Shown: positions 33,411 through 45,868, counted from the stretch's first letter. The stretch: 64,000 nt of DNA from Spinacia oleracea (GCF_020520425.1 NC_079488.1:37997247-38061246); one strand, 5' to 3'. A program made the numbers and translations. Notes: generated from the sequence alone by a model not told the origin.

Positions 33411-33769
33411 AACCTTCCCTTAAACACAACTTAGTCTCTTCGCGAACCAACGAACAACTTTTGGAGCTTGTCTTCCTTTGAGCCAAAATTTATCCCTCAC
33501 TATCTCATTCAAGTATGATGATATTTTGTTTGTTACGTCGTCCCTTCAAGATCACCCTACTAGCATTTGTGACCTTCAAACGACCACCCTCAATACGAAT
33601 AGCATAACTCAAGCCATCCAAACGACCTAAAAATATGATATTGTAGTCAAGTCTTGAAATATACCTTACCTCTCATAATTTTCGAGTCTTCTCATCATGT
33701 GTCTTGATCTCAACCTCACCTGTACCCACAACCTTAGCCTCTTCATCATTAGGCAAGGTAACACACAAC

Positions 33770-33960
33770 CCACCACTTTGTTTATAAGAAGTAAACCACT
33801 TATTCCTACAACAAATATGTTGGAGTATCTCCGGCCTTGTGACTTTGAGGTCACAAGTTCGATTCCCCTTGTCCCTTCCCCCTGCAAAGCTGGACCAGGT
33901 TGACCTAAGCGAGATTCCGAATCGGTAATGGGACCGAGTTCAACCGAACATCTAACAATA
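33770..33960 (+). other. Possible tRNA-derived SINE remnant
   Basis: GGTCACAAGTTCGATTCCCC (33851-33870) resembles a polymerase III B box within a tRNA T arm, and a CTCCGGCCTTGTGAC segment lies upstream. No clear A box, target duplication or A-tail was found. It lies inside the decayed copia element. Confidence 0.3.
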
Positions 33961-34138
33961 GGTAGCAACTATTTTTAGTTGCTAAATTTAGAGATTTATT
34001 TTATCGAATCAGTCCCTAACTTAAATTAGCGACATTTTTTTATTAACGGATGTAATCCGTCCCTAGGCACATATAGCGATGGATTTGACCAATTTAGAGA
34101 CTGATTTGGTCCGTCGCTATATGATTTTTTTTGTAGTG
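33960..34138. mobile_element. CACTA-type terminus relic
   Basis: The segment ends TTTTTTTTGTAGTGAT at about 34125-34140, next to GTCCGTCGCTATAT repeats. This is like a CACTA right end with its subterminal repeats. No matching left end was identified. It interrupts the gag/protease junction of the copia relic. Confidence 0.4.
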
Positions 34139-34139
34139 A

Positions 34140-34990
34140 TCTTGAATCCAAAATCCATACCTCTTTTGGATCTTTACTCTCCTCCACCGTTAGAGCTACA
34201 TCCTCATCAATAGCAATAGTAGCAGCACCTCTAACCATTTCGTTCCTCAACGCTATCAAGTCTTCCGTGTACCTAGGACACTTTGATTGAATATGTCCTA
34301 CCCCATTACAGTACCAACATTGGATGTTAGGCTTTGTATTGCTTGCCTTCTTTTTTCCTTTCCGTTTATTGCTACTACTCTCCGCTACCAATCTTGCTCC
34401 TCCATGAATTGATGACAATTCCCCTATCTTGCTTCGTGAACCTCTCCCCCTCGAATAACGCCACCATAGTATCGTTCAAAACAATTGTTGTCTTCCCTAA
34501 AACTAAACTAGTTATCACAGAGTTATACCTTTTAGGGAGAGATGTCAATAATAAAATTTCTTTGCCCTCCTACTCGATTTTCACATCCAAACTCGTCAAT
34601 TGGGTGATCAAGCCATTAAACTTATTTAGATGATCTTGTAGTGCGTTGTCTTCCTCCATCTCGAATGAATAAAAGTCCTTCTTCAAGAACAACTTGTTGG
34701 CCAATGACTTAGATGCGTAGATCTTAATCAATTTGTCCCACAACTCTTTTGGATTATTATCCTCTAAGACATTGTACTTGATCTCTGGTGTAAGAGACAA
34801 TCTGATCGTACTAGTTGCATATCCCCCACTTGTCCTTGTCTTTGTCCACTGAATCAGGCTTCTTATCTTCCAAAGGCTTGTGAAGACCTTGATGTATAAG
34901 AATATCCTTAATTGTATTTTGCCACGATGAGAAATTCGCCGTCCCATTAAAAGATTCTACCTTGTACTTGTTCCCGAAATCATCCATGGC
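34140..34990 (-). pseudogene. Copia gag with zinc knuckle, frameshifted
   Basis: A start at MDDFGNKYKVESFNG (34987) leads into FSSWQNTIKDILIHQGL. Other frames hold NPKELWDKLIKIYASKSLANKLFL and the zinc knuckle CWYCNGVGHIQSKC (about 34315), ending at VWILDS, the start of the copia protease, at about 34145. At least two frameshifts are present. Confidence 0.85.
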
Positions 34991-35015
34991 TAAAAACCCA
35001 ACTTTGACACCAGTT

Positions 35016-35569
35016 TGTAATAACCAAACACGTACCACGAACAATTATGAACAAACCCGCAAATACAATATAGAACAAATAGCAAAAACGGTAATAAAAG
35101 ATACAAGTGTTTGTGAGGAAAGCTAGATTCCTCCCCTAAAAAATTATTGTATTATTTAGTTTCTGCAAAATAATACAATAATCCCTCAGTTGATGATCCC
35201 TTTCACCAATGTGTTTCCTTCCCTTGTTTTCTAGCTAGGCCTAAACAACCTTTTATAGGCTAAACTAGAAACCATAAGCTCATCTACTAGAAATATACTT
35301 ACCCCCAAGTCTAAATAATTCTAGAGATTGATTCATACCAAAATATATCTATTTTCCTAATTACAATTCTAATTAAACTAGGAAACAACATATAAATCAA
35401 ACATGACTTAAGAGTCTAACATGCTAAATAGGATTCTCATAATTCTTATCGGTTCCACCATGATTCCTAGCATTATTGTTTGATGTGGTTTGTTCCACAA
35501 GATTATATTTGACTCCAAATCCGTTTCATATTCTTATCAACTTAACTAAGTTGTATTTAATTTCTAAAA
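35016..35569 (-). mobile_element. 5' LTR of decayed copia element
   Basis: The partner of 32861-33410. Its outer end reads TTTCTAAAA, where the other copy has TTTCTAACA. Confidence 0.78.
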
Positions 35570-36186
35570 TCATACGTATTAAAAGCATATATTACTTACT
35601 TTTCACCTAATTTATTGATATATTCTACTGGAATCTCCGCCCTCCAGCATCCTTTTTACAACAACAGAGTGCATTCAACTATATTCTCAAATACCTCACA
35701 TATGTAGTACTACCCCACAACATCTATAAATGTCTTACGTATTTTTAATTGATCCATATATATATTTTTAATTGATCGATATATATTCCATGCATTGAAC
35801 ACATATACACCAACAAAGTCTTGGCATACTAGTTAAAAATGAGGTTTTGTGTATAATAGGTCGTATGTTCGAATTCTCCGCTCTCATTTGTAATTTATAA
35901 TTAGTGTTTCTTGACCGGCTGGTTGTAACCATGCCAGCTTCTCTTCTCCTTGACCTGGCCCGAGCGTCCAATCACAATGCATCTGGCACTGGGTTTTTGT
36001 TCTTCAAAGCTCACACCGTTGTTAGGCCTTGCTTGTCTTAGCCTGACTTGTTTTTCTTTTGGCTGACTTCAGTTCTTCTTCATGGGTCTTTGGCCATTGG
36101 GCCTGACCTTATGACTAGGATTTCATGTGTGTTTGGACCCCTTTAATTAGCCATATACCCTTGTTAGGAATTTTGACTAATTTATT
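35570..36186. other. Spacer with a weak tRNA-like B box
   Basis: No gene is seen. GGTCGTATGTTCGAATTCTCC at 35859-35879 resembles a SINE B box, following a possible A box-like TTGGCATACTAGTTAAAAATG (35821-35841). No tail or duplication is evident. Confidence 0.35.
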
Positions 36187-36194
36187 ATAGTCAC

Positions 36195-37139
36195 TAGGGG
36201 TGTTCATTACCGGGTACCCGGCTTTTCGGGTACCCGGAAAATCGGGTACCCGCTTTTTCGGGTAGTTTAAAAGTCGGCCCATAACCCGACCCGCGAAAAT
36301 CGGGTACCCGAAAGTCGGGTACCCGGTAATTCCGGGTCGGGTAATGGGTACCCGGATTTTTTTTAACCTTCATAAATGTGTCCCTGCCAAAATTAAGAAT
36401 TAAACTTCTATGCCCAATTTGAAGAAAAGAAAACCATTCACATTCGTAATGAAAGTACTGAATCTCCATCTAAATGAATGTAAAATGTTGGGACTAAGAT
36501 TAATTAATTCATAGATACAACCCCCAAAAGTTCCATACTTTTTCAAAAGAAGAATCACATTCAGCAGCTTGTGATTGACGAATCGGCGATGTTGATGTTG
36601 AAATTTTATGAGGTTGAGTAGTCACTCAGGGAGCCTGACTCTTGATCTGGAAATAGTGGTGTTTCGGTGGAGCGTGAAGATGTGTACATGATGGACGATG
36701 GTGAGCCGACCAGTGATTGAGTGAGTGAGATGAAAGATTGATATTTAGACTGGACGCCGACGGTGGTGCTAGTGAGTAACTGTGACAATGGGGTTGAAAA
36801 TTGAAAGAGGAGAGAGAGAAGCTTAATGAATAAGTGCGGCTGCTAGTGAGATTTTGCAATGCAAATGATGAAAAGAAACCCTATGCTGGACACACACACA
36901 AACTCCCACACGCTCAATTCCTCTTTTTTTTTTATACAAAAATTAAAATAACGGGTATTCGGGTACCCGTTTAGCCAATTGACTGGCCCATGCCCAGACC
37001 CGATGACCCGGATATTTTTCCGGGTCGGGTACCCGGCCCATTTATTTAAGAAAAAATAGAAAACTACCCGGTTTATTTGTACCGGGTCAGTGAATTAGCG
37101 GGTCGGGTAATGCGGGTCGGGTATTTTTGAACACCCCTA
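36195..37139. mobile_element. hAT-type MITE with CGGGTACCCG-rich arms
   Basis: The ends TAGGGGTGTTCA and TGAACACCCCTA match the element at 8183-8867. It is flanked by the 8-bp duplication ATAGTCAC (36187-36194 and 37140-37147). The arms are filled with CGGGTACCCG and ACCCG words. No transposase was found. Confidence 0.92.
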
Positions 37140-37440
37140 ATAGTCACCATGTAAACAATAAAAGTCAATATGAATGTAAAAGGTGGTAGAGTAAATTGTT
37201 GGCTTTAGGTGCACAATAATATTATATGTTGCATAATCCATTGAAAAATTGTACATATGGTTAGAAAATATATGAGTTATGTTATTCATGCATTGCTTAA
37301 ATATAGTTGTAAACCGCAATTCGGATTATACACCCAGGTGCACATTGCTCATTAATGTGCACCCTGTTGAACATTTAATGAAAATCCAATGAACATAGAG
37401 AATAATTTCAACGTACATGTACTAGTGAAATATTTAAATT

Positions 37441-40400
37441 CACTACTACAAAAATGGGCAAAGAGACCCGTCCAAAATGGCCTAAGAGACCCCATTTAAG
37501 GGGGTCTCTAGATGGGGGGGTCTCTTTTATAAAGAGACCCCCCATCTAGAGGGGGTCTCTTTGTTAAAACGAGAGACCCTTTATTTAAGAAAAGGGGTCT
37601 GTTATGTTAACCATACAAAAAATAATATATAAGGGGAAGAGACCCGTTATTAGAGAAATGGGGTATGCTTGTAAAAAAATTCAGATCCCATATTTAACAT
37701 ATGGGGTCTCTTCGATTTTCTTAATATTACTTTATCCAACAAACTGAGACCCCATATGTAAGATAGGAGGTCTCTTTGAATTTTTTTAATATTTTTATAT
37801 TTAACAATTCAGACCCCATAAGTAGGATAAAGGGTCTCTTTGAATATTCTACTATTTTTTATTATTGAACTCGAGAGACCCCATTTTATACCTAACGGGT
37901 CTCTTTCATTAATTTTTATTTAAAAAAAAACAGCATAAATAAACCATTTTTCGGCCTAAAAAAATCAGCATTTAACCATTTAATAAATTCCAAAATAATT
38001 CTTACAATTACCAAAAAAAAATTATTTTCTACTTTACATCAATTATAATCTCCAAAATATAATAAAGCTCAAAAGTCTACATAATTGTGACAATATTAAA
38101 CAAATTGACAATAATCATCATTAGCAATGCGAGCACAAGCATATCACCTCCAACTCCATTTATTCCTAGTCCACCACCTATTCTTTGAGGCCGCCAGTTA
38201 TGAAAAGTTCTTCCACGCTCCACCATCCATCAGAACCCTCCTTAGTTCCCTCAAATTTACTTCCATCAATTTGTTTAAACGCATCAAAAGTTACAAAAGA
38301 TATGTCACATAAGTCATATAAGTCACATAAGAAAAGTTAAAGGAACTTATAACAAATATATTCCACATAATAACCAGCTAGCAACAAACCTTTCATGTCC
38401 CTTGTATGCGAAATTATATTAAATCGTAGAATCTTGGTTTGTTTCTCTCCTGTCATAGACCATTTTATCTGAAAGACACAATGGAGAAAGATCTATAAGG
38501 ACAAGAAATTAACAGACAAAAGAAGCATGCTAGAAGAATTTAAGAACATTTGATTATCATCTACAACAGTGAATTCCTTAACGGCAGGACATCAAGGTGC
38601 TATGCCGCACACCTTTAATCAATAAAGCTACACATGTGAGAGGACCGCCATTACAAAAGTTGTAGAAATACTGACGTAAGTGCCAATTTACCAGCCCTTG
38701 AACCAACTAAGGAAAATTTATAGATAAAACTGACCCACTTACCAGGGAACCTTTCAATATAGTGTATAAAATTAACTGGGAAGTTTTGAGTAACCGAGAG
38801 TCTTTTGGAGGAACAAATGAGCTTAGTAAAGAATTGCATGTGGTGATATATTTTTCAAAACAAAGGGAGAAATTGTACTCCCGATTTTTCTTTTACAGAG
38901 TGCAGCTAAAGTGTGGAATTTCATATAAACTGATTATTGTAAGGAATTCAGTTACACGCGTACATATTATCCATAATCACCAATATGAAAATCATACGAC
39001 AAGACGATTGGTAGTTTTAGAACATGTGAAGATAATGCAGTACTAGGAAGAAGAATGCAGTAGGATCATAACCAGTTCTAGGAAGAAGAAAGTTGTGGCA
39101 TACTAATATTGCAAAGATCACAGGTACATATCTCTATATTCTGTATCAATTCAGAAATATGCATATAAACAATTAATGCAAAAAATGATATCAGAAGCTA
39201 AGGAAAATGAAAGAACTCCGGTTTAAAACATACTCTATACTCTCTATATCATTTCAGAAAATCGGAATATAAACAAGTAATGCAAAAATTGATGTCAAAA
39301 GCTAAGGAAAATGAAAAAACTCCAGTTTAATACATACTCATTGATGACCATTTTGGTGAACTAGGGGATCTCCTTTCCTTCTCCAACTTGATCTAACCAA
39401 TAAAAATATCAGTAAGTTAGAGTTAGCTAATTTATTTACCTTCATCTATGATTCTGCCTTTGCAGTTTTTTCAGTCACTGCTAGTTTGTCCTTTAAACGC
39501 TTCATCTCTGCTTGAAAATTGGCATACATGTGTCATTTGTTTGACTGAGATTATATGGTCGATAAGAGGAATTCCATGTACAGGGAGTTGTATACTTGCA
39601 AAACCCTATGTTCTTCAACCCATTGCTTCACTGGAATTACCTTATCAACCCCGTCTTTCCATTCATTAGCCAACTACAGTTGCCACTCTGTTTGCTGACA
39701 CCTTAGCTCGTGCAAGCTCCCCCTCACGAATTATCTTCTCCTCCTAAATATCACCAAAGATAATTTATGATCAGACATTAGAAAAACTACTCTATCTTGA
39801 GACATTGAACTAGTTTATTATTCTTTACAGTAAAGAGTATAAAAGAGAAATTAAATCGTAACACACTCACCACCAATAAATATTCCAGCAAATCATATAT
39901 TATGAAAATTGAGAACATCAAACAAAAGTGAGAAACTGGATGCAATTTATAACCTTCTGTTAGTCAAAGTATTATATCTTACATTGAGCTCAGAGATTTT
40001 GCGTTTCTATAACAACATTAGCAGTAGCCCCCACCAGCCAAAACGACCTCCTCAAGTTCCTGAATCGCCTGGCTAAGCTTTTCAACCTCTATGACTTTCT
40101 GATGGTTGGTCTTTTCGAGTATTTTGTTCTCTTCCAGGTAGATTTCGATCTGTCTCCTTAACTCGAGGTTTTGGTTTTATATATCCTCAACTCCTCAAGA
40201 TTTTCCTTGTCTCAAGGACAACTGCTTCTTTTGACTTTGTATGACGTTCCATAGCTTTCTTATCCTCTAGCAAAGTTGCAATCTGCCAAAGAAGACATAT
40301 CTTAGAATTCAATATAAGTATCTAGCAGGCCATCAGTTGATACTAAAATTATTTCTACTTGTAGTAAGTACCTCATTCTTGTAAATTTTGATGTCAGCTT

Positions 40401-42578
40401 CAAGAGGATCGATGATCGAATCAATTGGTAGAAGATCCTCCTCCTTGTTGTTTGTGTGTAGCCTCCTAAGGGCTGCTTCAGCTACAAACTGTGCAGCCAA
40501 AGCATCCTTCTTCTCGTCAGCTACTTTCTTCATTTCTAGATTATGCATTTTGATCAGTTCTTAAACACAACCACTGTCACTTTCTTTGGTTCCTTTTACT
40601 TGCATGAAACCTTAGTTAACATCTGAAAATCGGCATAAATACCTTAGTTACAGGAAGTTTTCAGTGACTGTAAGTTTCTCATCTAACTTTTCGTAGTTCA
40701 TTTTGAGTTGTACAAGGGGGGAGAATACATAAAGTAATACACAATGCATATAGACTTAGGTGAAGATCATGGAAAAGTAACAAATGAGGTTAAATAAAAA
40801 AATATGACAAAGTATCTCAGAATATATACCTCATCTAAAGCTTTTCCTTCAGCACTTGAGTTGCTCGTAAGGCCTCAATCTCATTCGTGCACCACCTATC
40901 TCATTATCTTCTCTGAAGCCATGTTTAAAACCCAAAATAAATTGTTGGAAATCAGACATAGCATACCAAATCCATTGTCTTAAAGGAAGGATAGAATAAG
41001 TTCTTAATTATATGATTTGTCGAGAGCTAAATTTTAAACAATGCTAAAGTTGTGGAACTCTAAGCTACTACACTCAGTTTAAGGACATATGATGAGGCAT
41101 ATAACCAAACATCTATGGCTTAATTCATATTATTTGACTGCCTTAGGGTTCAGAACATTTAATGTTTCAGCTCTCAGTCATGTGGTACGGTTACTACACT
41201 ATAAATTATGAGGCGCAGCAAGTAACCTGATGTTTCCAAACCAGAAAAACTATACTGAATCTTAATTATGTTCATGAAAGAAGCCAGGTTGGGCATCACA
41301 CACCACAAGAAAAATTAATCCCTCCAAACAAATTTAGCATGACACCAACACCATTAAGCATGACATCCACACCATTTAGAAACTACAAGTCATCAGACAA
41401 AATCTGATTTTCCTACTAACTTTTTTGTGGTAGAGTCGACATAAAGATTAGAATTCTGGCATGAATACTTCAAATGAATCTAAAACATCCAATTGACAGT
41501 TGACAAGCATGAAGAATTCAAATTCGACTAAAGCCACAATTTCACACAGTCAATTAGAAATTTGTAGAAACTCATAAAAGAAAAAACCTAACTTTGTAGT
41601 TGAAATTGAATTTGAAAAATTCAGAAAGAAAGAAAAACCTAACTTTGTAACAACAATTACAAATTAAAATCGAAAATCCCACATGAAAATAACAATTACT
41701 AATTTCGCAGAACACACAACCTTAGCCGCAATTCTTCATTTTCCGATTATTACCTAGATTGCCTTTACACCCACGAAGCTTTTAACCAATCTGAAATACT
41801 AATTCCCCTCAAATCCTCCCGAAGAACGATCCCTAAAAACCCTAATCTCACAAAACATAACCGTGCAAGTAAAAAAACCTTAAATTTCGTGAAATCCAGA
41901 ACAAATAAGAAAAAAACGCAACACAATAGCAACTAAATCAACATGAACTTAATTCAAATGAAATCAACAAAACATCACAAAATCGGATATTGAAACTAAA
42001 AAATTACAGACCTGGAAAAGGTTCTTCCGGTTTGGATCTGCGAGAGTGTAGCTTGCTGAACTCTGGATGCTCGCTTCCAGGTTCTTTCCATTATCGCAGA
42101 TTATTTTCTCAATCGGGTTTCCAGATCTAGAGGGGAAGTGCAGAGGAAGAGATGGAAGGAAAAGCTCTGGGTTTCATTTTTTTCTAATGTTTTCTAATGG
42201 AACAAGGTTGTTGGAAGATGCGAAAGAAGGAAACGAAAGAGACCCGGTATCAAATAAGGGCTCTCATGATTTTCTCGTAAATTGGCTTTGTGGGCCCAGG
42301 GTACACAGGAGACCTTTTATCTAAACTAACGGGTCTCACATTTCCCCCTTTTGATTTTCTGTCCAAAAAATGTGGGCCCTTTGATAAATTAGAGACCTGT
42401 TATTTAAAATAAGGGGTCTCTCGTTTTTTCCATCTTATTTTTCGCAGATAAATTGTGGGTGATTTCTGTAATTAGAGACCCGTTATCTCTAATATTGGGT
42501 TTCTTATATTAAAGAGACCCGTTATCTCAACCAATGGGTCTTTTCTTAAGGGTCTCTTTGGCCATTTTTGTAGTAGTG
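37441..42578. mobile_element. CACTA element 1 (5.1 kb) carrying captured gene sequence
   Basis: The ends are CACTACTACAAAAATGG and CCATTTTTGTAGTAGTG, flanked by ATT on both sides (37438-37440 and 42579-42581). Subterminal regions are dense in GAGACCC(G/C)..T words in both orientations (37465-37900 and 42235-42560). No transposase ORF was found. The interior carries a MAP70-like fragment, so it is a non-autonomous gene-carrying element. Confidence 0.92.
39440..40900 (-). pseudogene. Captured MAP70-like microtubule-associated protein fragment
   Basis: Minus-strand exons match plant MAP70 proteins in order. TNEIEALRATQVLKEK lies at about 40890-40850. KVADEKKDALAAQFVAEA and LRRLHTNNKEEDLLPIDSI lie at 40548-40372, ending at a GTACTT donor. 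IATLLEDKKAMERHTKSKEA lies from 40282 after a TTGGCAG acceptor. RRQIEIYLEENKILEK and VEKLSQAIQELEEVVLAGG end near 40030. ELARAKVSANRVATVV with NEWKDGVDKVIPVKQWVEE lies at about 39700-39600, and MKRLKDKLAVTEKTAK at about 39505-39460. Frameshifts and stops are present, and introns are kept, so capture was from genomic DNA. MAP70 coats cortical microtubules in plants, but this copy cannot make a whole protein. Confidence 0.85.
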
Positions 42579-42743
42579 ATTATATGTTCTATGAATTTGA
42601 ATTATATGTTCATTGGCTGTATGTTTTTTGGGTATGAACTATATGTTCTTTGTATTTGAACTACATGTTCATTTACAAACAGGGTGCACATCGAGCATTG
42701 TGCACCCGGGTGCATAAACCATATTTTGGCTGTAAACAACATA

Positions 42744-43001
42744 CTACCTCTGTTCCTGAAAGTTTTTACGCCTTAGAATATGTGTTTAAAGTATGAAAAG
42801 TTTGACTGTATATTCTCACTGTTAATAATATACATCAAAACATTATCATACAAGATCTTGTTAGATTGGTCTCTTTATGTATTTTCAGAATATCAACTTT
42901 TATAATTTTTTCACATACCGAATTGGATATATAAGTGGTTAAATATTGCATTGGAGTCCATGCAAATAGTAAGCGTAAAGAACATTAAGTAAAGGAGGTA
43001 G
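42744..43001. mobile_element. Stowaway-like MITE
   Basis: The ends CTACCTCTGTTCCTGAAAG and CTTTACGCTTAC-type (right end ..AAAGGAGGTAG) are inverted, with TA on both sides (42742-42743 and 43002-43003). The interior resembles part of the peptide-gene intron (TTAGATTGGTCTCTTTATGT). Confidence 0.65.
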
Positions 43002-43019
43002 TAGGAAGTATATAATATA

Positions 43020-43325
43020 CATAGGTCATGCATCATCAAAATATTTTTACTATCAATGCAAAATGCAAATATGTAAATAAGGTAGTCGATACAAAGAAAC
43101 TAGGAAACAAATATTGCCTATACAAATCATAAATATTTTTTGAAATAAAATATTAAATTACTCAATTTGTAAATTAGAATATTAAGATTTTCTACATTTT
43201 CTGTAACATGTATGATAGGTTATATAAGTTAAATATTTTAGTTTTCAATTTAAATCATGACACATAAGCATGTCATGTTATCATTGTGACACGGATTAAA
43301 GATCGCAAGCTGCGACCTTTATCAT
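43020..43325 (+). mobile_element. Degraded relative of the intronic Mutator-like MITE
   Basis: TATGTAAATAAGGTAGTCGATA and the right end GCAAGCTGCGACCTTTATCAT parallel 31722-31742 and 31893-31912. The left terminus was not located. Confidence 0.6.
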
Positions 43326-43334
43326 TTTTGAAAA

Positions 43335-43456
43335 TAAAATAAGTTAAAGTTAGAGAATTACAATCCAAGCCATAGATATTATTATAGTTAGCAAGAAAAA
43401 ATTTCCATATTCAAGTTTCAAACAACCATCAAAAGGAAAATTAATAGAAAAGTAAT
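43335..43456 (-). repeat. Inverted copy of the peptide gene 3' flank
   Basis: Its reverse complement aligns with 32441-32600, for example TTTTCTTGCTAACTATA and GGATTGTAATTCTC. The coding exon is not present beside it. Confidence 0.75.
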
Positions 43457-44499
43457 ATTAATGGCAAACCCTATTACGAGTATTTTTTCGATTTTTCAGT
43501 GGTACTGGTCATTTTATTTAAGAAAAGGGCATTCGCATTTAAAAATAAATAAATAAAATAAATAAATAGGGACTTCAAATTTTTGAAGCGGCCTTTAATT
43601 TTACGTCAAATCAAACAAAGCCTAAAATAATAATAAAACGAAGGAAATATGGAAGTATATATATGATTTTCTTTTTTGGACATAGGCTAATCTTGCAATA
43701 AATAAAAGTTTACAAAACTAAAACTCTAAGGTCTCTAGAGACCATTACAGAGATTATAAAACTAACAAAATACATAGGTTCTTCTGTTGCCGGCCTTTGA
43801 GGGTTGAAAATGTCTTGTTTACACCGCCAACGAGGCCTGATCGTGCCAAGGTCACTTATGGCTATAATTTCTTTATAAAACATGGAGGTGAAATTGGACC
43901 GAGTCTCCTTTGATAACCTGTGGAACTTGGATGACAAGGAAGAAGCGAAAGAGTTAAAATGTCACAGTATTCTTGGAAAAACCTTGTTAAGTGCACACAA
44001 GCGTCTTGAGTTAATAAACATTACTCGGGTAGCATACTATATATGAACTCCCAAAAGATGGGGAGCAGTGCTCACATAATAGATTTTGAAAGCATCAAGA
44101 ACAAATCTTAATGCTAACCTAAAACGAAGATCAACAAAAGCTAATCCTAGTAACACCCAACCTTTCTATACACACTACTCCTTCCCTCGTCGAAGGACCT
44201 GACAAACCTCCAAGCTCCCACCCAGGAGAAAGACTCTTTCAAAACATACCAACCTACACTCGAGCAAGAAAACACCTTGCTCCGGAGGAGGATAAGACTC
44301 CTACACGCAATACCTTCTCATACCTATTGAGAAATCCCAACTTCCGTGGTAACTCAAACCTCCAAACCCACACAGTATATCTAACCAAAACACACAAGAA
44401 ACCACAATTGATTACCACACTCAATATACTCAAAAGAAAACATACCAACAATTTTAAAAGGAACCCATACTACTAAAAACCAACACAACATGTGAAGGC
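43457..44499. other. Unassigned sequence left of the copia element
   Basis: No recognised gene. A minus-strand open frame at 43710-43937 is unremarkable. The sequence continues at 54834 on the other side of the copia insertion. Confidence 0.45.
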
Positions 44500-44504
44500 A
44501 GAAC

Positions 44505-45868
44505 TGTTAGGTTATGATACATATGACAATTCATAAATCATGCGGAAACAACCATTAAGCCAGGAATACATATTATTTACACATAATCATATAGCATAAT
44601 TTAGATGCATACTCTTTGTTGCGTGCCTTCCCTAGCTGCGCCCGAACCGAACAAGAACAAGTCTTTTAGGACTCCAAGTGTCGTCCCTCCGTAGATAGTC
44701 CACAGCACGTCCGGATCCGCCTTAAGATTGACCAACTAGAATCGCCCTTAAGGTACTATTATTTTCGGCTAAAATGGGCAAGAGTATGGCTGATTTTTCT
44801 GCTTAAAAATCCTAGTTTTGAATACTTGAAAACTTATGTATAAATAATGACCCCTAGGCCCTTATTTATAGAGGTATGGAAAAGGAATTGTAATCCTACT
44901 AGGATGTGGATTTGTTAATTAGAACTTTATTAGGACTCTAAATAACAAAGCAATTCTAATAAGATTAGGATTTAATCTTCGCACGAATCCCAATAGAATT
45001 AGGATTTTCGGCATACGCATCGCATAAGCCGTGCACCCGCGCAGGCCTTGCGGCCCACGACAAGCGCACAGCCCATGTGCGGTGCTGCGTGCGCGCGCGC
45101 GCCCTTGGCTGGGCCTGGCCTTGCGCTGGGCCTGGACGAGGCGTGCGTTGCGTGCGGCTCGCTGGGCGATGGCCTGGCTTCGTGCTGGGCCTTCGTCTAG
45201 CGGGCCTCGTCCGATGCTAATTCGTACGATACGCTTCCGATTAAATTCCCGATTCCGGAATTCATTTCCGATACGAACAACATTTAATATTTCCGATTCC
45301 GGAATTAATTTCCGTTTCGAACAAATATTTAATATTTCCGTTTCCGGAATTATTTTCCGATTCCGATAATATTTCCGATTCTGACAATATTTCCGTTTCC
45401 GACAATATTTCCGATTCCGGCAATATTTCCATTTCCGATAATATTTTCCGATACGTACCATGTTTCCGTTTCCGGCAACATCTACGACTTGGATAATATT
45501 TATATTTCCGATACGATCCATATTTCCGTTTCCGGCAATATCATCGTTTCCGGAGTATTCATTTCTTGCCTGTGACGATCTCAGCTCCCACTGAAACCAA
45601 GATCCGTCGATTCCGAATATCCATAGATGGAGTATTTAATGCCATCAAATACTTGATCCGTTTACGTACTATTTGTGTGACCCTACGGGTTCAGTCAAGA
45701 GTAAGCTGTGGATTAATATCATTAATTCCACTTGAACTGAAGCGGCCTCTAGCTAGGCATTCAGCTCACTTGATCTCACTGAATTATTAACTTGTTAATT
45801 AATACTGAACCGCATTTATTAGACTTAACATAGAATGCATACTTGGACCAAGGGCATTATTTCCTTCA
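44505..45868 (-). mobile_element. Copia 3' LTR
   Basis: The 1364-bp LTR is, on plus, TGTTAGGTTATG to TATTTCCTTCA. It contains TATAAATAAG on the minus strand (44861-44870), a GC-rich block (45025-45210) and a run of TTTCCG-type subrepeats (45235-45560). It differs from the other LTR at only a few bases, for example near 44783, 45045, 45095 and 45134. Confidence 0.94.

Larger units (their letters stand above)
32861..35569 (-). mobile_element. Decayed Ty1/copia element lacking pol
   Basis: Two LTRs (32861-33410 and 35016-35569) start TGTTATAACCAAACACGT or TGTAATAACCAAACACGT. They differ at many positions, so the insertion is old. On the minus strand the 5' LTR is followed by TGGTGTCAAAGTTGGG, a tRNA-iMet-like primer site, then gag. 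Integrase and reverse transcriptase are missing. The flanks TCTAA and TCATA are not a clean duplication. Confidence 0.8.
37315..42728. mobile_element. Mutator-like MITE split by a CACTA element
   Basis: The left end CGCAATTCGGATTATACACC and right end with GGTGCATAAACCATATTTTG match the intact copy at 54923-55168. The 9-bp flanks GTTGTAAAC (37306-37314) and GCTGTAAAC (42729-42737) differ at one base. The interior continues at 42582 after the CACTA insertion. Confidence 0.85.

Noticed and set aside
43710..43937. Small minus-strand protein gene
   Set aside because: No homology recognised, no signal peptide or splice context, and weak start context.
44919..45521. 200-codon minus-strand frame in the copia LTR (also at 53924-54481)
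   Set aside because: It is generated by the TTCCG subrepeats and GC-rich block, lies within the LTR, and the related solo LTR does not preserve it.
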